From Streptomyces sp. NBC_00440 (GTDB taxonomy: Bacteria; Actinomycetota; Actinomycetes; Streptomycetales; Streptomycetaceae), in the NCBI RefSeq assembly GCF_036014215.1, contig NZ_CP107921.1, forward strand, positions 3,397,001-3,461,000: a DNA stretch of 64,000 nucleotides, in the 5' to 3' direction. This document shows, piece after piece, positions 41,492 to 48,776 of this stretch; within the stretch, counting starts at the first letter, position 1, and every line of letters begins with the position of its first letter. The position numbers were made by a program, and so were the translations under genes. The notes beneath the pieces are model-generated. The model was not told the DNA's origin. It did no database searches and saw nothing but the letters and a program-made list of their open reading frames with translations.

Positions 41492-41552
41492 CAGGGTGTC
41501 CCTTCCGGCTGTCCGGTGGCCCGATGTCCGGCAGAACAGGCATCCGACGCAC

Positions 41553-41571
41553 ATCTGATGGGCCGTCAGAA
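41553..41571. promoter_or_regulatory. Shared catabolic operator, copy 7
   Basis: Core TGATGGGCCGTCA (41556-41568) with flanks ATC...GAA, one mismatched pair. It is 65 bp upstream of the ACAD pair (start 41491, minus strand) in the divergent region shared with the acyl-CoA ligase gene. Confidence 0.78.
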
Positions 41572-41630
41572 TCCAGGCTAGCCCCGACCCTCTGGACCGA
41601 CAAGGCGCTGGGCTCTACGCTCTCGACACG

Positions 41631-41649
41631 ATCTGACTATCCGTCAGGT
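41631..41649. promoter_or_regulatory. Shared catabolic operator, copy 8
   Basis: Core TGACTATCCGTCA (41634-41646), flanks ATC...GGT, one mismatched pair, followed by a further half-site ACGTCAG. It lies 61 bp before the acyl-CoA ligase start; copies 7 and 8 are 78 bp apart, so each of the divergent transcripts appears to have its own site. Confidence 0.78.
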
Positions 41650-41706
41650 ACGTCAGCCACCACCCGCCGACTACAGCTCACTCGTGAGCATGAGGGAGTT
41701 CGGGGC

Positions 41707-43236
41707 ATGGACGAGACCGCACACGCACTGGGCGCATCCCGCACGCTGTGGGAGCTGGTCGACCGCCGCGCCGGACTGACCCCGGACCGGCCCGTGCTGC
41801 TCCAGGGCGACCGCACCCTGACCTTCGGAGAGCTGCGGGACGGCGCCGAGCGCGTCGCCGCCGGTCTGTACGGGATGGGGGTGCGGCCGGGCAGCGTGGT
41901 CGCCTGGCAGCTGCCGACCCGGATCGAGACGGTGCTGCTCTCGTTCGCCCTGGCCAGGCTCGGCGCCGTCCAGTCGCCGGTGATCCCGTTCTACCGGGAC
42001 CGCGAGGTCGGCTTCGCGCTGCGCGAGTCCCGGGCGGACTTCTTCGCCGTACCGGGCACCTGGCGCGGCCATGACCACACGGCCATGGCCGAACGGCTGG
42101 GCGCCCGGGGCGTGTTCGAGGCGTACGGAACGCTCCCGGACGGCGATCCCGCCGTACTCCCGCCGCCGCCCGCCGACGGCACGGCGGTCCGGTGGATCTA
42201 CTGGACGTCCGGCACCACGTCCGACCCCAAGGGCGTGCTGCACACCGACCGTTCACTGATCGCGGGCGGCTCCTGCCTGGCCCACGCCCTGCACCTCACG
42301 GCGGACGATATCGGCTCGATGGCCTTCCCCTTCGCGCACATCGGCGGCCCGGACTACACGGTGATGCTGCTCCTGTACGGCTTCCCGGCCGTGCTGTTCG
42401 AGCACTTCGCGATGGACACGGCGCTGCCCGAGTACCGCAGGCACGGGGTGACGGTCGCGGGCGGCTCCACCGCGTTCTACTCGATGTTCCTCACCGAGCA
42501 GCGCAAGACGCCGGGACAGCGGCTGGTCCCCACCCTGCGGCTGCTGGCCGGCGGCGGTGCGCCGAAGCCGCCGGAGATCTACCACGCGGTGGTACGGGAG
42601 ATGGGCGTCCAGCTCACCCATGGCTACGGCATGACCGAAGTTCCCATGATCACCATGGGCGCCCCCGACGACACGGCCGAGAACCTCGCCACCACGGAGG
42701 GCCGTCCACCGGCCGGGATGGAGATCCGCATCGTGGACCCGGAGGGCAAGCCGGTGCCCGCAGGGGTCGACGGCGAGGTGCGGCTGCGCGGCGAGGCGGT
42801 CTGCCAGGGGTACGCGGACCCGGGCCAGGCGGCGGGCGTCTTCGACGCCGAGGGCTTCCTGGTCACCGGCGATGTCGGCCACCTCAGGGAGACCGGCCAT
42901 CTGGTGCTGACCGGGCGGATGAAGGACATCATCATCCGCAAGGGCGAGAACATTTCGGCCAAGGAGATCGAGGACCTGCTGCACCAGCATCCGGCGGTCG
43001 CCGACGCCGCGGTCATCGGCCTCCCGGACCAGGAGCGCGGCGAGCGGGTGTGCGCGGTGATCGAGCGGCGGCCCGGCACCGACGACCTCACGCCGGCCGC
43101 CATGTCGGCGTTCCTGCGCGGCGAGGGCCTCTCCGTACACAAGCTGCCGGAACAGCTGGAGGTGGTGGACGCCCTGCCGCGCAACGACGCGCTGCGGAAG
43201 GTACTCAAGTACAAGCTGCGGGAGTTGTACGGCTGA
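41707..43236 (+). CDS. AMP-forming acyl-CoA ligase (FadD-like)
   Basis: 509 residues. Adenylation motifs: WTSGTTSDPKGVLHT (P-loop-like A3), HGYGMTEVPM (A5), GFLVTGDVG (A7), LTGRMKDIIIRKGENISAKEIED (A8), and a C-terminal catalytic Lys in LRKVLKYKLRE. It would activate the pathway's carboxylic-acid substrate at the expense of ATP. Divergent from the ACAD pair and controlled by operator copy 8. The substrate cannot be read from sequence. Confidence 0.93.
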   Translation: MDETAHALGASRTLWELVDRRAGLTPDRPVLLQGDRTLTFGELRDGAERVAAGLYGMGVRPGSVVAWQLPTRIETVLLSFALARLGAVQSPVIPFYRDREVGFALRESRADFFAVPGTWRGHDHTAMAERLGARGVFEAYGTLPDGDPAVLPPPPADGTAVRWIYWTSGTTSDPKGVLHTDRSLIAGGSCLAHALHLTADDIGSMAFPFAHIGGPDYTVMLLLYGFPAVLFEHFAMDTALPEYRRHGVTVAGGSTAFYSMFLTEQRKTPGQRLVPTLRLLAGGGAPKPPEIYHAVVREMGVQLTHGYGMTEVPMITMGAPDDTAENLATTEGRPPAGMEIRIVDPEGKPVPAGVDGEVRLRGEAVCQGYADPGQAAGVFDAEGFLVTGDVGHLRETGHLVLTGRMKDIIIRKGENISAKEIEDLLHQHPAVADAAVIGLPDQERGERVCAVIERRPGTDDLTPAAMSAFLRGEGLSVHKLPEQLEVVDALPRNDALRKVLKYKLRELYG

Positions 43237-43247
43237 GGGGACAGGAC

Positions 43248-43640
43248 CTAGGCCGAGATCGGCTGCGCGTCGTCCGCCGTGGCGTCGTACACGTCCGCGT
43301 ACACCTCGAAGAGCCGCCGGACGCCCAGCGCTGCCAGCACCTTGTTCACGTGTGCGGCGCCGCCCTGGCCCGACATGCCTTCCACTCCGCCGCTGCCCGG
43401 CAGGATCAGCCGCAGCCGGCCCTGGCAGGAGCGCATCAGTCTGCGGGCCGCGATCAGGACGCCGACTCCGCTCGAATCGCAGAACACCACGTCCGACAGG
43501 TCGAGCACCACGTCGTGACAGCCGACAGCCACCGCGTCATGGACCCGCTGCCGGACCTCGGGGGAACTCACCAGGTCCATTTCGCCCGATATGCGCAAGA
43601 CGAGCCATGCACCGCGTTCGGCTTCGATCACGTTCAGCAT
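43248..43640 (-). CDS. STAS-domain anti-sigma factor antagonist
   Basis: 130 residues from ATG; an adjacent upstream GTG (43643) fits the GGAGAGG site better. STAS fold with the phosphorylation-site loop LDLSDVVFCDSSGVGVLIAA, typical of SpoIIAA/RsbV. It would bind an RsbW-like kinase in a partner switch; the HATPase protein at 38364 is one nearby candidate. Convergent with the ligase gene (11 bp apart) and divergent from an ECF-like sigma gene. Confidence 0.92.
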   Translation of the reverse strand: MLNVIEAERGAWLVLRISGEMDLVSSPEVRQRVHDAVAVGCHDVVLDLSDVVFCDSSGVGVLIAARRLMRSCQGRLRLILPGSGGVEGMSGQGGAAHVNKVLAALGVRRLFEVYADVYDATADDAQPISA

Positions 43641-43827
43641 CACGGGACTGGACCTCTCCGCTGTCGGTCTGCCGGTCCGGAAGATCCGGAAGTTTGCGTT
43701 CCACACGGGCGGCTGCCCCAGCGATCCCTCATGAAACACCGTCCCCACCATAAACACCCGGACGATTTCGCACAGAAAAGATCAGATCAGAGATCACATC
43801 GGCCGGATCAGCAGCGTGAAGCCAAGT

Positions 43828-43923
43828 GCCGAACCGAGCGCCGGACCTGGCGCCGAACCGAGCGCCGGACCTGGCGCCGAACCGAGCGCCGGACCTGGCG
43901 CCGAACCGAGCGCCGGACCTGGC
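43828..43923. repeat. Four perfect 24-bp tandem repeats upstream of the sigma gene
   Basis: The unit begins GCCGAACCGAGCGCC and ends GGACCTGGC; four identical copies occupy 96 bp of the 380-bp gap (43641-44020) between the divergent STAS and sigma genes. 24 bp equals eight codons, and the frame of the sigma gene stays open through the array from an ATG at 43826. Apart from this array the gap shows no gene. Confidence 0.92.
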
Positions 43924-44020
43924 ACCGCTCTACCACCCCCAACCCCTCCGCGACCGCACTTGGTGCAAACAGGCGCACTCGGCAGGCCCTGCGGTTACTG
44001 TCGAAAGGTACGAGGGGCAG

Positions 44021-44626
44021 ATGTTTGGGGGACTCATGCCGAAGGACGCACCACCCCGCTGGGACCGCAGGATGCAGCAGCGGCTCGCGCGGGGTGAGGC
44101 AGCCGCGCTCGGCGAGCTGTACGACCGGTTCGCCTCCCTCGTGCACAGCCTGGCCCACCGGGTGCTGGACGACGACGACGCGGCCGACCGCATCACCCGT
44201 GAGGTCTTCGTGCACGTCTGGGAGAACCCGGAGGAGTACGAGCCGAAGCACGGTTCCATGCGGTCCTGGGTGGCCACACTCGCCCACCGCCAGGCCGTCA
44301 AGCGGCTGCGCCAGGCCGAGACGGCGTCCCTCGCCGCCCGGGGTGAATCCACCACGGAGGAGACGGAAGAGCTGGAGCAGAAGGTGCGCAAGGCATCGGC
44401 GGCCGCCCGCGCCGACTACATCGTGACCTCCATGCCCGCACCGCTGCGCGCCGCGCTGGAGCTCGCGTACTTCCAGCGCAGGGACTACCGGCAGACCGCG
44501 GCCGACCTCGGAGTCACCGAGGACGAGGCCCGGCGGCGGCTCCGGCTCGGGCTCCAGCTGCTCTCCACGGCCAACACCCGGCCCGCCGAAGGGGCCTCTC
44601 CGCCCGGATACGGCCGTGCCCTGTGA
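44021..44626 (+). CDS. ECF-like RNA polymerase sigma factor
   Basis: 201 residues from the ATG at 44021 (196 from 44036, which has GGGGGA 5 bp upstream). Sigma-70 region 2: LYDRFASLVHSLAHRVLDDDDAADRITREVF...WENPEEYEP, with MRSWVATLAHRQAVKRLR; region 4: LRAALELAYFQRRDYRQTAADLGVTEDEARRRL. The next gene overlaps its stop (GTGA) and encodes a zinc-containing anti-sigma protein, a typical sigma/anti-sigma pair. Its target promoters are unknown. Confidence 0.93.
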   Translation: MFGGLMPKDAPPRWDRRMQQRLARGEAAALGELYDRFASLVHSLAHRVLDDDDAADRITREVFVHVWENPEEYEPKHGSMRSWVATLAHRQAVKRLRQAETASLAARGESTTEETEELEQKVRKASAAARADYIVTSMPAPLRAALELAYFQRRDYRQTAADLGVTEDEARRRLRLGLQLLSTANTRPAEGASPPGYGRAL

Positions 44627-45846
44627 CGGGGGCCGCCGGGGAGCCGGCCGGCTGCCCCGATGAGGACTTTCCGGCGCGGATACCGGGACCGCGCGAGGCC
44701 GCCGACGACCTGGCCTTCCTTCCGGCGCCGCCGGTGAAGCTCTCGCACAAGGTCCTGAAGTCGCTGCTCGGCGCCTGGGCGCTGTCGGCCTGCTCCCCCG
44801 AGGAGACCGAGGCGGTCGAGGACCACCTCACCGACTGCGCGCCCTGTGCGGACGAGGCGCTGCGGCTGCGGGACGCCGTGGCGCTCCTGCACACCGAGCG
44901 GAACCTCGACCTGGACCCGCTGCTGCGGTCCCGGGTCCTCCAGGGCTGCCTGGGCCGCAGGCCGGCCCGGATCCCGGTCCCGGAGTGGGCGGCGCCGTAC
45001 GACGCGGAGACCGCCAGGCTGGACTCCCTGCTGAACGACTTCGGCCACGCCGAGTGGCACGCCCCGGTACGGCTGAAGTGGTACGAGGAGGAGCACGCCA
45101 CCTCCCAGCGGACGACCGTCGCCGGCGTCATCGGGCATCTGCTGACCGTCGACGGCCTGGTCTCGACCGCGCTCGGCCTCGACGACGGGCTGGACGGCAT
45201 CCTGGGCAGCGAGCCGCCGTCCTCCCCCACGGAGCGCACCCGGCAGTACTGGCGGGCGCTCGCCGCTCCCCCGGGCCGTACGATCCGCGAGCCGTGGCGC
45301 GACCAGAGCCACACCCTGATCCGTACGGTCTCCTTCGCGGGCCAGGACGTCCCGGAGATCTCCGTACCGTACGGGGATTTCAGCCTGGCGCTGCGGGACT
45401 CACTCCTGGACCGGGCCTTCGAGTGCTGGGTGCACGCCGGGGACATCGCGGACGCCGTGGACTATCCGTACGACCCGCCGACCTCGGCCCATCTCCACCT
45501 CATGATCGACCTGGCGGCCCGGACGCTGCCCGCCACGCTGGCGGGCCGCCGCCGCTCCGGACTGGCGAGCACGGCCCGCGGACCGGTGCCGGAAGGCCCG
45601 CCGGGCCGTTCGCTGCGGCTGGAGATCGAGGGCGCGGGCGGCGGCGACTGGTACATCTCACTGGACTCGCCGGCCGTGCAGGGCTCACCGGACCACACGG
45701 TGGCACATGTCGCCCTGGACGGCGTGGAGTTCTGCCAGCTGGCGGCGGGGCACGTGGAGCCGGAGGAGGCGGTCGCCGGACAGGAGGGCGACCGCGAGGC
45801 GATCCGGGACGTGCTGTTCGCCGCGGCGTCGCTCAGCCGGATGTAA
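44623..45846 (+). CDS. Anti-sigma factor: zf-HC2 domain fused to mycothiol-dependent maleylpyruvate isomerase-like (DinB-fold) domain
   Basis: 407 residues from a GTG. Near residue 60-80 the ZAS motif H-x3-C-x2-C appears as DHLTDCAPCADE, preceded by LLGAWALSACSPEETEAVE. From about 140 the protein is a DinB/MDMPI fold: H in VAGVIGHLLTVD, and E and H in RAFECWVHAGDIADAVD form the expected metal triad of mycothiol-dependent enzymes. It has no membrane helix. It should bind the sigma factor encoded upstream and may sense thiol or electrophile stress through the second domain; that sensing role is an inference. Confidence 0.88.
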   Translation: MTGAAGEPAGCPDEDFPARIPGPREAADDLAFLPAPPVKLSHKVLKSLLGAWALSACSPEETEAVEDHLTDCAPCADEALRLRDAVALLHTERNLDLDPLLRSRVLQGCLGRRPARIPVPEWAAPYDAETARLDSLLNDFGHAEWHAPVRLKWYEEEHATSQRTTVAGVIGHLLTVDGLVSTALGLDDGLDGILGSEPPSSPTERTRQYWRALAAPPGRTIREPWRDQSHTLIRTVSFAGQDVPEISVPYGDFSLALRDSLLDRAFECWVHAGDIADAVDYPYDPPTSAHLHLMIDLAARTLPATLAGRRRSGLASTARGPVPEGPPGRSLRLEIEGAGGGDWYISLDSPAVQGSPDHTVAHVALDGVEFCQLAAGHVEPEEAVAGQEGDREAIRDVLFAAASLSRM

Positions 45847-45862
45847 CGGCGCTCCCGAGCGC

Positions 45863-46714
45863 CTACGTGAACACCACCGTGCGGCGCCCGTTCAGCAGGA
45901 TCCGGTGCTCCGCATGCCACTTCACCGCCCGCGCGAGCGCCTGGCACTCCACGTCGCGCCCGATCGCGACCAGCTGGTCGGGGGTGACCTCGTGGCCCAC
46001 CCGCTCGACCTCCTGCTCGATGATCGGGCCCTCGTCGAGGTCGGCCGTCACATAGTGCGCCGTCGCCCCGATCACCTTCACGCCCCGTGCGTGCGCCTGG
46101 TGGTACGGCTTCGCGCCCTTGAAGCTCGGCAGGAAGGAGTGGTGGATGTTGATGATCCGGCCGTTCAGCGCCTTGCAGAGGTCGTCGGAGATGACCTGCA
46201 TATAGCGGGCGAGCACCACCAGCTCGACGTTCTCCCTGCGGACCAGGTCGAGCAGTTCGGCCTCGGCCGCCGCCTTGTTGTCCTTGGTCACCGGGATGTG
46301 GTGGAAGGGGATGCCGTACGACCCGGCCAGTTCGGCGAAGTCCGGGTGGTTGGAGACCACGGCGGCGATCTCGACCGGGAGCGCGCCCGTACGGGACCGG
46401 AAGAGCAGGTCGTTCAGGCAGTGGCCGAACTTGCTGACCATCAGGACGATCCGCATCCGGTCCTCGGCGCGGTGCAGCTGCCAGTCCATGTCGAAGGCGT
46501 CACCGACGGCGGCGAAGCTCGCGCGCAGCTTCTCCAGGGACACCGGCTGCTCGGCTGCGAAGTGCACCCGCATGAAGAAGAGGCCGGTGTCCCGGTCCCC
46601 GAACTGCTGGCTGTCCTCGATGTTGCACCCCGTGATGAACAGATAGCTCGACACGGCATGAACAATGCCCTGTTTGTCCGGGCAGGAGAGCGTGAGGACG
46701 TACTGGTCGGTCAT
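45863..46714 (-). CDS. purU: Formyltetrahydrofolate deformylase
   Basis: 283 residues. N-terminal ACT domain (LTLSCPDKQGIVHAVSSYLF) and C-terminal formyltransferase-like domain with NIHHSFLPSFKGAKPYHQA, GATAHYV and the catalytic Asp in DLDEGPII. It hydrolyses 10-formyl-THF to formate and THF, balancing one-carbon pools and supplying formate for PurT. Start chosen at MTDQYVL, the usual PurU N-terminus. Confidence 0.96.
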   Translation of the reverse strand: MTDQYVLTLSCPDKQGIVHAVSSYLFITGCNIEDSQQFGDRDTGLFFMRVHFAAEQPVSLEKLRASFAAVGDAFDMDWQLHRAEDRMRIVLMVSKFGHCLNDLLFRSRTGALPVEIAAVVSNHPDFAELAGSYGIPFHHIPVTKDNKAAAEAELLDLVRRENVELVVLARYMQVISDDLCKALNGRIINIHHSFLPSFKGAKPYHQAHARGVKVIGATAHYVTADLDEGPIIEQEVERVGHEVTPDQLVAIGRDVECQALARAVKWHAEHRILLNGRRTVVFT

Positions 46715-46742
46715 GACAGCAGGGTGCCACAACCGTCCGCGG

Positions 46743-47189
46743 TCAGGCGGCCCTGGTCACGATGCGGAGCACTTCCAGGGTGCGCGGTGCCACATCCGGG
46801 TCGTCGCCGTCGGCGGCCGCCAGCCGGACATGGGCCTCGCGCGCGGCCCGTACCGCCTCCGGCCAGCCGTGGTGCTCCATATAGACCGATACGGGAGCAT
46901 CTGCCCCGACTTGGTGCATGATGCGCAGCACACGGAGCACGGCCACGTCCACGAGCGCGGCCTCCCCGGAGTCCCGGAAGACCGTCCCGACGTACTTCTC
47001 GGCGGACCAGTTGTCGAGCCAGGTGTCCTCGACCAGCCGGTACACGGCGTCGGTGATGTCCCCGTACTCCGCACGGCCCGCCAGCCAGCACTCCTGGTGG
47101 AAGGCCGGATCGGAGAGCATATGCAGCGCGGAGCGCACATTGGCGCGCCAGCGCCACCACGGCATGTCAGTCAACGGCATGCCGTCCAT
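46743..47189 (-). CDS. Conserved Streptomyces protein of unknown function (SCO4402-like)
   Basis: About 148 residues from ATG at 47189 (47180 also possible); no ribosome-binding site decides. WWRWRANVRSALHMLSDP, ECWLAGRAEYGDITDAVYRL and DTWLDNWSAEKYVGTVF look like a conserved fold rich in Trp and His. I recall NCBI naming a similar family after SCO4402, which would fit the synteny, but cannot verify. Upstream of purU in the same direction, 28 bp apart. Confidence 0.75.
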   Translation of the reverse strand: MDGMPLTDMPWWRWRANVRSALHMLSDPAFHQECWLAGRAEYGDITDAVYRLVEDTWLDNWSAEKYVGTVFRDSGEAALVDVAVLRVLRIMHQVGADAPVSVYMEHHGWPEAVRAAREAHVRLAAADGDDPDVAPRTLEVLRIVTRAA

Positions 47190-47359
47190 GGTGGTGGAGC
47201 GACGGCCGCGGCGGGAAGCGTTCGGGGAACCTTGCACGATTTCGATCGTACGTTCCCGCCGGACGGAGTCTGCCGGACCCCCGTAATTCACCCTGCCGTC
47301 ACCCAGCGTTGAGGACGCACCACCGCCGCGTTACCCGCGGGGCGGCAGGGTTCCTGACC

Positions 47360-48688
47360 ATGACCGGTTGGCGACGTTCCCTCACCGTCCTCGCGCTCTG
47401 CACAGCCGTCGGGGCCTCCTCATCGCTGGTCGCCGGCTGCGGGTCACTGCCCGGGGAGCAGAGCGGGTCCCGGGGCACCGTCACCGTCATGACCTGGGCC
47501 CCCGAGTCCACCCGGGCGACCAATATGCCGGGAATGCCCGCCATGGCCGCCACCTATGCCCGCTGGGTCAACGCCAGGGGCGGTATCGACGGCCACCGGC
47601 TCCGCGTCCTCACCTGCAACGACCACAACGACCTGATCGGCGCCGGGAACTGCGCCGAGCGGGCGGTCAAGGAGGGCGTGGTCGCGGTCGTCGGCTCGTA
47701 CAGCGTCTACGGGCAGTCGTTCATGCCGCCGCTCGAAGCGGCCGGCATCCCGTACATCGGCGGATACGGCGTCTCCAGCGAGGAGTTCAACTCCGCGCTC
47801 TCCTACCCGGTCAACGGCGGCCAGGCGGCCCTGCTCGCGGGCAGCGGGCGGCAGCTCGCCCGGGACTGCGAACGGGTCGCGCTGGTCAGGCCCGAGACCG
47901 TCGACGGCGACGAGCTGCCGATCCTCCTCAACGCCGGTCTCGGCGAGGGCGGCCGGGGCCCGGCGACCGACATCCCGACCACCGAGGACGCCAGTGAGTA
48001 CGGCGTGCAGGCCGCCGCGGCGCTCAGGGCCGTGGGTCCGGGGACGGAGGCGCCGGGCGCGCTGTCCTCCGGCAGTGGGAACGGCGGCGGCACGGGGTGC
48101 GTGAGTGCGGTGCTCGGTGACCGTACGCAGACGTTCGTCGACTCGTTCCGGCGGCAGGAGGGGGCCGGCCTGCCGGAGGGGCCGGGCCGGCAGGTGCGGA
48201 TCACCTCGGTGCTGGGCAGCGTCGGGCAGGGTCTGGTCGACAGCACGGGCGGCAAGGACGGCCCGTACGAGGGCGCGTACGTCACCGGCTGGTACCCGGT
48301 GGCGGGAGATCCGCGCTGGCGGCCGATGCGTGACGTGATCGACACGTACGCCTTCAACGACAACAGGATCGATCCGGCCGACGCCGGCGTGGAGACCACC
48401 TGGATCGCGTACACCGCGCTGAAGGAGGTCATCGAGTCGCTCGGCAAGGACCACATCACGGCGGACGACCTGACCCGGACGCTCGACGGCGGGCTCGCCG
48501 TACGGACCGGCGGGCTCACCCCCACCCTGCGGTGGCGCTTCCAGGACATGCTGGCGTCGCGGGACTTCCCCCGGCTGGTGAACCACCGGGTGACCTACCA
48601 AGTGGTGCGCGGGGGGCGGCTGGTGGCGCTGCGGAAGGGTGCGGTGGATGTGGGGCCGACGCTGGAGAAGGCGTCACGGTCGGAGTGA
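47360..48688 (+). CDS. Branched-chain amino-acid-type ABC substrate-binding lipoprotein
   Basis: 442 residues from ATG at 47360. The signal peptide ends in lipobox LVAGC. The periplasmic-binding protein type 1 (LivJ) fold follows: GTVTVMTWAPES, TYARWVNARGGIDGHRLRVLTCNDHND, VVAVVGSYSVYGQSFMPPLEAAGIPYIG. No permease or ATPase genes are adjacent, so it may function as a receptor or serve a remote transporter. Confidence 0.87.
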   Translation: MTGWRRSLTVLALCTAVGASSSLVAGCGSLPGEQSGSRGTVTVMTWAPESTRATNMPGMPAMAATYARWVNARGGIDGHRLRVLTCNDHNDLIGAGNCAERAVKEGVVAVVGSYSVYGQSFMPPLEAAGIPYIGGYGVSSEEFNSALSYPVNGGQAALLAGSGRQLARDCERVALVRPETVDGDELPILLNAGLGEGGRGPATDIPTTEDASEYGVQAAAALRAVGPGTEAPGALSSGSGNGGGTGCVSAVLGDRTQTFVDSFRRQEGAGLPEGPGRQVRITSVLGSVGQGLVDSTGGKDGPYEGAYVTGWYPVAGDPRWRPMRDVIDTYAFNDNRIDPADAGVETTWIAYTALKEVIESLGKDHITADDLTRTLDGGLAVRTGGLTPTLRWRFQDMLASRDFPRLVNHRVTYQVVRGGRLVALRKGAVDVGPTLEKASRSE

Positions 48689-48776
48689 GACAGCTGGGCG
48701 GCGGCAGGGCTGCCTTGCGGCTGCCGCCCGGCCACCTCCCTGGCGTCTCCCGCCGTCTCCCGCCGTCTCCCGGCCG

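Noticed and set aside
39405..41603. Single 732-codon minus-strand frame across both ACAD genes
   Set aside because: Only the last 293 codons are ACAD sequence; the upstream part is an out-of-frame reading of the other ACAD gene, which has its own start and stop with TGATG coupling.
42192..44426. 744-codon plus-strand frame spanning the ligase, STAS and sigma regions
   Set aside because: It reads real genes in the wrong frame and gives low-complexity sequence, including the translation of the 24-bp repeats.
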